A stretch of DNA of 64,000 nt, from NCBI GenBank assembly GCA_037954015.1, contig JAYMYS010000018.1:1983001-2047000 (forward strand). The letters are read 5' to 3'. Each line of letters begins with the position of its first letter. Position 1 is the first letter of the stretch. Both the position numbers and the translations under genes were made by a program. Shown one piece after another: positions 59,517 through 64,000 of the stretch. This DNA comes from Psophocarpus tetragonolobus (Eukaryota; Streptophyta; Magnoliopsida; Fabales; Fabaceae). The notes beneath the pieces were generated by a model that was not told the origin of the DNA, made no database searches, and saw only the letters and a program-made list of their open reading frames with translations.

Positions 59517-61884
59517 TCTCCTCCCCCTTGAAGAGGATTTGACCTCAAATCCATGGGGTCTTCATCATTTTCAGCACCTACAAATGGAGACAAATCAGAA
59601 ACATTAAAACTGGTGCTTACGCCATAATCCTCAGGCAGATCTAAAACATAGGCATTATTACCGATCCGCTCAAGGATTTGGAAAGGTCCATCTCCTCTAG
59701 GGCTAAGTTTGGACTTCCTTTGAGAAGGAAATCTATCCTTTCTTAAGTGAAGCCATACCCAATCGCCCTTTTCAAAGATGACTTCTTTCCTCCCCCTATT
59801 GGCGAAAGTAGCATCTCTCAAGGATTGGCGCTCTATGTTAACTTTAATCCTCTCATGTAATTGTTTTACAAAAATGGCTTTTGCCTCTCCTTCTTTATGC
59901 ACAGTAACAGAAAGAGGAAAAGGTAAAAGATCTAGAGGAGTACGAGGATTAAAGCCATAGACCACCTCAAAAGGAGAATGCTTGGTATTTCTATGAACCA
60001 CCCGGTTATAAGCAAATTCAATGTGGGGAAGGTACTCATCCCAAGACTTATGGTTGCCTTTAAGGAGAGCCCTCAGTATAGTGGATAAAGATCTATTCAC
60101 CACTTCTGTTTGCCCATCAGTTTGAGGGTGACAGGTAGTGGAAAAAAGAAGTTTAGTTCCCAGCTTAGCCCAAAGAGTTTTCCAAAAATGGCTAAGGAAC
60201 TTCACATCCCTATCTGACACTATTGAAGAGGGTATACCATGCAATCGGACAACCTCTTTAAAGAAAAGTCTTGCGATGTTGCTCGCATCATCCACTTTGT
60301 GGCAGGGAATAAAATGGGCCATTTTTGAAAATCGGTCCACCACCACAAATATGGAGTCTGCACCTGGTTGGGTTCTTGGGAGCCCAAGGATGAAATCCAT
60401 GCTAATATCCTCCCAAGGTGCAGAAGGAGCAGGTAAAGGTGTGTATAGTCCATGAGGCATTGCTTTAGACTTTGCTTGCAAGCAAGCTATACATTTAGAG
60501 CAATGTCTATGGACATCTCTACGCATATGGGGCCAAAAGAATTTCTCTTGTAAAAGCATGAGGGTTTTTGAAATCCCAACATGCCCCATGAGCCCACCTT
60601 CATGACTCTCTTTTGTAAGTAAGTTCCTAATTGATCCTTGGGGTATACAAAGCTTACTCCCTTTGTAAAGATACCCCTCACTGATGAAGTACCCATCATG
60701 GGCCTTTAATGCAAATGCAGATGCAGAGGTAGCAAATATGGGGCTGAAATCCTTATCAGACGGATACATAGCCCGAATGTCATCAAATCCCAAGATTTTT
60801 GCACTCAAGGATGAATAAAGGGCATGACGCCTAGAAAGAGCATCAGCCACCACATTTTGTTTTCCTTTCTTGTACTTGATGACATAAGGGAAGGATTCAA
60901 GATATTCCACCCACGTTGCATGCCTTTTGTTCAATTTACCTTGACCCCTCAAATATTTTAGTGACTCATGGTCACTATGAATGACAAACTCCTTGGGAGC
61001 AAGGTAATGCTCCCAAGTTTGAAGGGCCCTAATTAGAGCATAAAACTCCTTATCATAGGTGGGGTAGTTGAGGGGCACCATTGAGTTTTTCACTGAAATA
61101 CGCAATGGGGTGCCCTCCTTGCAATAAGATAGCCCCTACACCTACACCAGAGGCATCACATTCAAGTTCAAATGTTTTAGAAAAGTCAGGTAATGCCAAG
61201 ACTGGTGCATGGGTCAGTTTATGCTTAATTAGTTGGAAGGGTTTCTCTTGTTTCTCACCCCAAAGGAAAGGAACTTCCTTTTTCACCAAATCATTTATTG
61301 GTGCGAAGAGCGTGGAGAAATTAGGCACAAAGCGCCTATAAAATCCAGGAAGACCATGAAAGCTTTTGATCTCTGTCACACTCTTTTGGGTGGGCCATTC
61401 TTGAATAGCTTTTATCTTTTCAGGGTCAACATGAACCCCTTTTGTGCTAACTACAAAACCTAGGAAAACTACACTATCTGCACAAAAAGTGCATTTTTCT
61501 AAGTTACCAAAAAGATGATTACTCCTAAGAAGAGAAAAACATGCCTTAGATGTCCTAAATGATCATCTAGGTTCCTAGAGTAAACTAAAATGTCATCAAA
61601 GTAAACTACACAAAATTTACCAAGGCAATCCCTTAGTACATGATTCATTAAGCGCATGAATGTGCTTGGGGCATTAGTTAGCCCAAAAGGCATAACCAAC
61701 CACTCATAAAGACCAAATTTAGTCTTAAAAGCAGTTTTCCATTCATCACCCTCTTTGATCCTTATTTGGTGGTAACCACTTCTAAGATCTATTTTTGAAA
61801 ATATTTTTGCCCCATGCAATTCATCCAACATGTCATCAAGACAGGGGATTGGGTGCCTATATTTGATGGTGATGTTGTTGATTG
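59393..61884 (-). pseudogene. Gypsy Pol (RT-RNase H-integrase), frameshifted, 5' truncated
   Basis: The reading order on the - strand is as follows. Reverse transcriptase comes first (61884-61499), starting at NNITIKY, with SGYHQIR, FGLTNAPSTF and the catalytic YFDD at 61592-61603. RNase H follows (DASGVGVGAILLQ and DHESLKYL). Integrase has a zinc finger H-x6-H, C-x2-C (H168, H175, C202, C205 counted from 61105) and a D,D(35)E triad at D237, D298, E334. A GPF module and a tail GPITRAMARR end at the stop at 59393. One frame slip lies near 61535 (after LRHVF) and another near 61075 (after FSEKLNGA). No chromodomain follows the GPF module. The protein cannot be made intact. Confidence 0.9.
59517..59529 (-). 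other. Polypurine tract of element F
   Basis: The - strand reads AAGGGGGAGGAGA directly before the 3' LTR. It is read in the pol frame as part of NPLQGGGDDV. Confidence 0.88.
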
Positions 61885-62771
61885 TGATATGAATCCGCTG
61901 TCAGTTTAGGATTCTGAAAGGATCCTAGGAATTTAGCTTGCCGCGTTAACAAAATTAATCAACATGGAATGCAAACAATTGCAAAAAAATAAACTGAATA
62001 GAATTACTATCAAACTTTTAGACACAGAATGGAAATTAAAAGTTTTTGAAATTCAACAATTAAACGAGTTTTTGAATAGTGTAGCACTGTCCTGTTATAG
62101 AGTTTGCTGGCCAGAATTGAGTATGAATGGAAAAGACAGAAAATGGAATTGGAATTGATAGACTCCACACTTCCAAGGATGGAAGATATGTCTACGAGAT
62201 TGCACACACAAAGGGGTGAATTACCTTTGATAAATCTCAAAAGATTTTGGATTGTCAAGAACCCAAAGGAGAGAAAACCTCAACTAGTTTTTTTTTATTT
62301 CCCAAAATATTCTCCTTACATCTCAGTCTTGCCCAAATTTATATGCCTAATAAACTCAACTTGTGTAGGTTTAGTGGCTTTCTAAATTCAGCTGAAGTTA
62401 CAAAATAATAAAAACTAATAATGGACAGCTTAATAACAAAGTGTAACTGCCAAAGTAAATTAAACACGTATACTAATTATAATTGATAACCTAGGTGGCT
62501 GCAACTTTAATTAGACAATTCTGGTTGCCCACCATTAACTAAGTAAACTCCAAGAAAATGAGTTTAATTTATTTCAAACTTTTCCTCCATTAAGGTCAAG
62601 CATTGCTCTCTTCAGTCAATGAGACAATTAACAATTTTAAACTTTATTTCTTCAATGTTTGGCTCTTTTTGCAAAAGGGCTGCCAATACTTGTTGAATAG
62701 CTTCCTTAGCTCTTCTTGTCCTTGCCCTTGTCATAGGTCCTCCAAGTCCTTCAAGCTTGATGTCCTCATCA
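61885..62771 (-). repeat. 3' LTR of element G
   Basis: This 887-bp LTR on the + strand begins TGATATGAATCC and ends GTCCTCATCA. It is the same family as solo LTR E. A TATA-like word (TATAAATTT on the - strand) lies at 62335-62343. The end of pol overlaps 62612-62771. Confidence 0.92.
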
Positions 62772-64000
62772 CTCCCCCCCTCTTGAAGAGGATTTGTCCC
62801 CAAATCAATAGCATCTTCATCTGCATCAAAGAGAGTTAAATCAGACACATTAAAAGTAGCACTAACATTATACTCATCTGGAAGATCAATCTTATAGGCA
62901 TTGTCATTGATCTTTTCTAGAACTTGGAAAGGACCATCTCCCCTTGGTTGGAGTTTTGACTTTCTTTGTTTAGGGAACCTTTCCTTTCTCATGTGTACCC
63001 AAACCCAATCACCAGGTTGGAACACGACCTTCTTCCTACCCTTGTTAGCTTGCCTTGCATAACTCTCATTTTTCTTTTCAATTTGAGCCTTCATTTGCTC
63101 ATGCAGCTTCTTCACATACTCAGCTTTAGCTTGTGCTTCATTATGCTTAAACATAGAAATGTTAGGCATGGACAACAAATCAAGAGGAGTCAAAGGATTG
63201 AACCCATACACAATTTCAAACGGAGAACAATTAGTCGTGCTATGGATAACCCTATTATAAGCAAACTCAACATGAGGCAAACATGCTTCCCAAGACTTAA
63301 GATTTTTCTTTAAAACAGTCCTAAGCAATGTGCCTAAAGTCCTATTGACTACCTCAGTTTGACCATCAATTTGTGGGTGGCAAGTAGTAGAAAACAACAA
63401 TTTAGTACCAATTTTACCCCACAAGGTCCTCCAAAAGTGACTAAGGAATTTTGCATCCCTATCACTCACAATGCTACTTGGCAGTCCATGAAGTCTCACT
63501 ATTTCCTTGAAAAATAAATCAGCCACATGGCTAGCATCATCCACCTTTTTGCAAGGAATGAAATGTGCCATCTTGGAAAACCTATCAACAACAACAAACA
63601 CAAAATCCTTTCCATTCTTTGTTTTAGGCAACCCCAAAACAAAGTCCATAGAAATGTCAGTCCAAGGATATTCAGGAACAGGCAAAGGAATATACAATCC
63701 ATGAGGCTTAACCTTAGATTTGGCCTTTTTACACACAATGCAGTGGTCACAAAACTTATGCACATATCGTTTCATGTGAGGCCAAAAGAAATGCTCTTGC
63801 AAAATTTCCAAAGTCTTTTGAACCCCAAAATGACCCATCAAACCCCCCTCATGTGATTCACTTACAAGCAACTCTCTAATGGAACATTTAGGCACACACA
63901 ATTTATTGGCTTTAAACAAAAATCCATTATGCCTATAATATCCATTTTCAGAAAGCTTTTCACATGCAGCAAATATTTCAGCAAAATCCACATCATGTTT
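62612..64000 (-). CDS. Gypsy Pol, integrase and C-terminal tail, partial
   Basis: This 462-codon frame is open from the window edge to a stop at 62612. Numbering from the edge, the integrase zinc finger is H50, H57, C84, C87. The catalytic core is D119 (SMDF), D180 (VSDRD) and E216 (GQTEVVNR), an exact D,D(35)E. A basic region and GPF module (GDGPFQVLEKI) follow, then NVSDLTLFDADEDAIDLG and NPLQEGGSDED across the polypurine tract, and a 52-residue tail inside the LTR with GPMTRARTRRAKEAIQQV. No chromodomain follows the GPF module. Integrase inserts the element DNA into the chromosome. All key residues are present, so this part could be functional. Confidence 0.93.
   Translation of the reverse strand, partial: KHDVDFAEIFAACEKLSENGYYRHNGFLFKANKLCVPKCSIRELLVSESHEGGLMGHFGVQKTLEILQEHFFWPHMKRYVHKFCDHCIVCKKAKSKVKPHGLYIPLPVPEYPWTDISMDFVLGLPKTKNGKDFVFVVVDRFSKMAHFIPCKKVDDASHVADLFFKEIVRLHGLPSSIVSDRDAKFLSHFWRTLWGKIGTKLLFSTTCHPQIDGQTEVVNRTLGTLLRTVLKKNLKSWEACLPHVEFAYNRVIHSTTNCSPFEIVYGFNPLTPLDLLSMPNISMFKHNEAQAKAEYVKKLHEQMKAQIEKKNESYARQANKGRKKVVFQPGDWVWVHMRKERFPKQRKSKLQPRGDGPFQVLEKINDNAYKIDLPDEYNVSATFNVSDLTLFDADEDAIDLGTNPLQEGGSDEDIKLEGLGGPMTRARTRRAKEAIQQVLAALLQKEPNIEEIKFKIVNCLID
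62772..62784 (-). other. Polypurine tract of element G
   Basis: The - strand reads AAGAGGGGGGGAG immediately before the LTR start TGATGAGG. It is translated as part of QEGGSD in the pol frame. Confidence 0.9.

Larger units (their letters stand above)
58718..61884 (-). mobile_element. Ty3/gypsy element F, 3' part, split by element G
   Basis: This is the 3' half of an autonomous gypsy element on the - strand: reverse transcriptase (partial), RNase H, integrase and a 799-bp 3' LTR. The left flank in the array is CCTCC (58713-58717), the expected target duplication, but its partner is out of view. At 61884 the reverse transcriptase is interrupted by the LTR of element G. The 5' half of F should lie beyond the right edge of the window, past G. 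Two frameshifts mark F as decayed. Confidence 0.93.
61885..64000 (-). mobile_element. Ty3/gypsy element G, nested in F, runs off the window
   Basis: A - strand gypsy element begins here with its 3' LTR, polypurine tract and the integrase end of pol. It sits inside the reverse transcriptase of element F. The five bases before it, GATTG (61880-61884), are the expected target duplication, to be matched beyond the right edge. Its LTR is close to solo LTR E. The visible pol frame has no stop or frameshift, so G is younger than F. Confidence 0.93.

Overview
The window looks like plant nuclear DNA, probably from a flowering plant. The evidence is a set of Ty3/gypsy LTR retrotransposons with the plant-type primer-binding site for initiator tRNA-Met (TGGTATCAGAGC), plant-style LTRs, and pol domains of plant gypsy type. 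I cannot name the species. I see no cellular gene, no RNA gene and no bacterial feature.

About 52 kb of the 64 kb is one low-complexity array. One strand is almost pure purine (GAA, GGA and AAG words) and the other almost pure pyrimidine. It is not a simple microsatellite: larger units of roughly 0.8-1.1 kb recur, with a fixed order of short non-purine landmarks. From 1 to about 39041 the purine strand is the + strand. From 40788 to 58717 the purine strand is the - strand. The polarity flips once, at a truncated retroelement. Within the array I see a near-identical 882-bp tandem (1-2319), two 33-bp minisatellite patches, an approximately 15.26-kb-offset segmental duplication (about 7.6-12 kb against 22.9-30.5 kb), two further tandem pairs and a 1.0-kb tandem triplicate (40797-43660). 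The very long open frames on the pyrimidine strand follow from its lack of A and G, and I do not call them genes.

Seven LTR-element insertions break or border the array. Three (26027-27450, 28658-30513, 39042-40787) belong to one short non-autonomous family on the - strand with 495-bp LTRs, a tRNA-iMet site, a polypurine tract, a degenerate retropepsin piece and an unrecognised C-terminal region. Two are solo LTRs with perfect 5-bp target duplications (45852-46594, + strand; 54127-55008, - strand). At the right end the 3' part of an autonomous gypsy element (58718-61884, - strand, two frameshifts) is interrupted inside its reverse transcriptase by a second gypsy element (61885 to beyond 64000) whose visible integrase frame is intact.

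In every family here the polypurine tract is part of the pol reading frame, so the last 16-63 codons lie inside the LTR. In three families this LTR-encoded tail carries a shared GP(M/I)TRA motif. The array itself appears to be the most unusual object: a large strand-asymmetric, inverted, hierarchically duplicated polypurine satellite that has repeatedly received gypsy elements.
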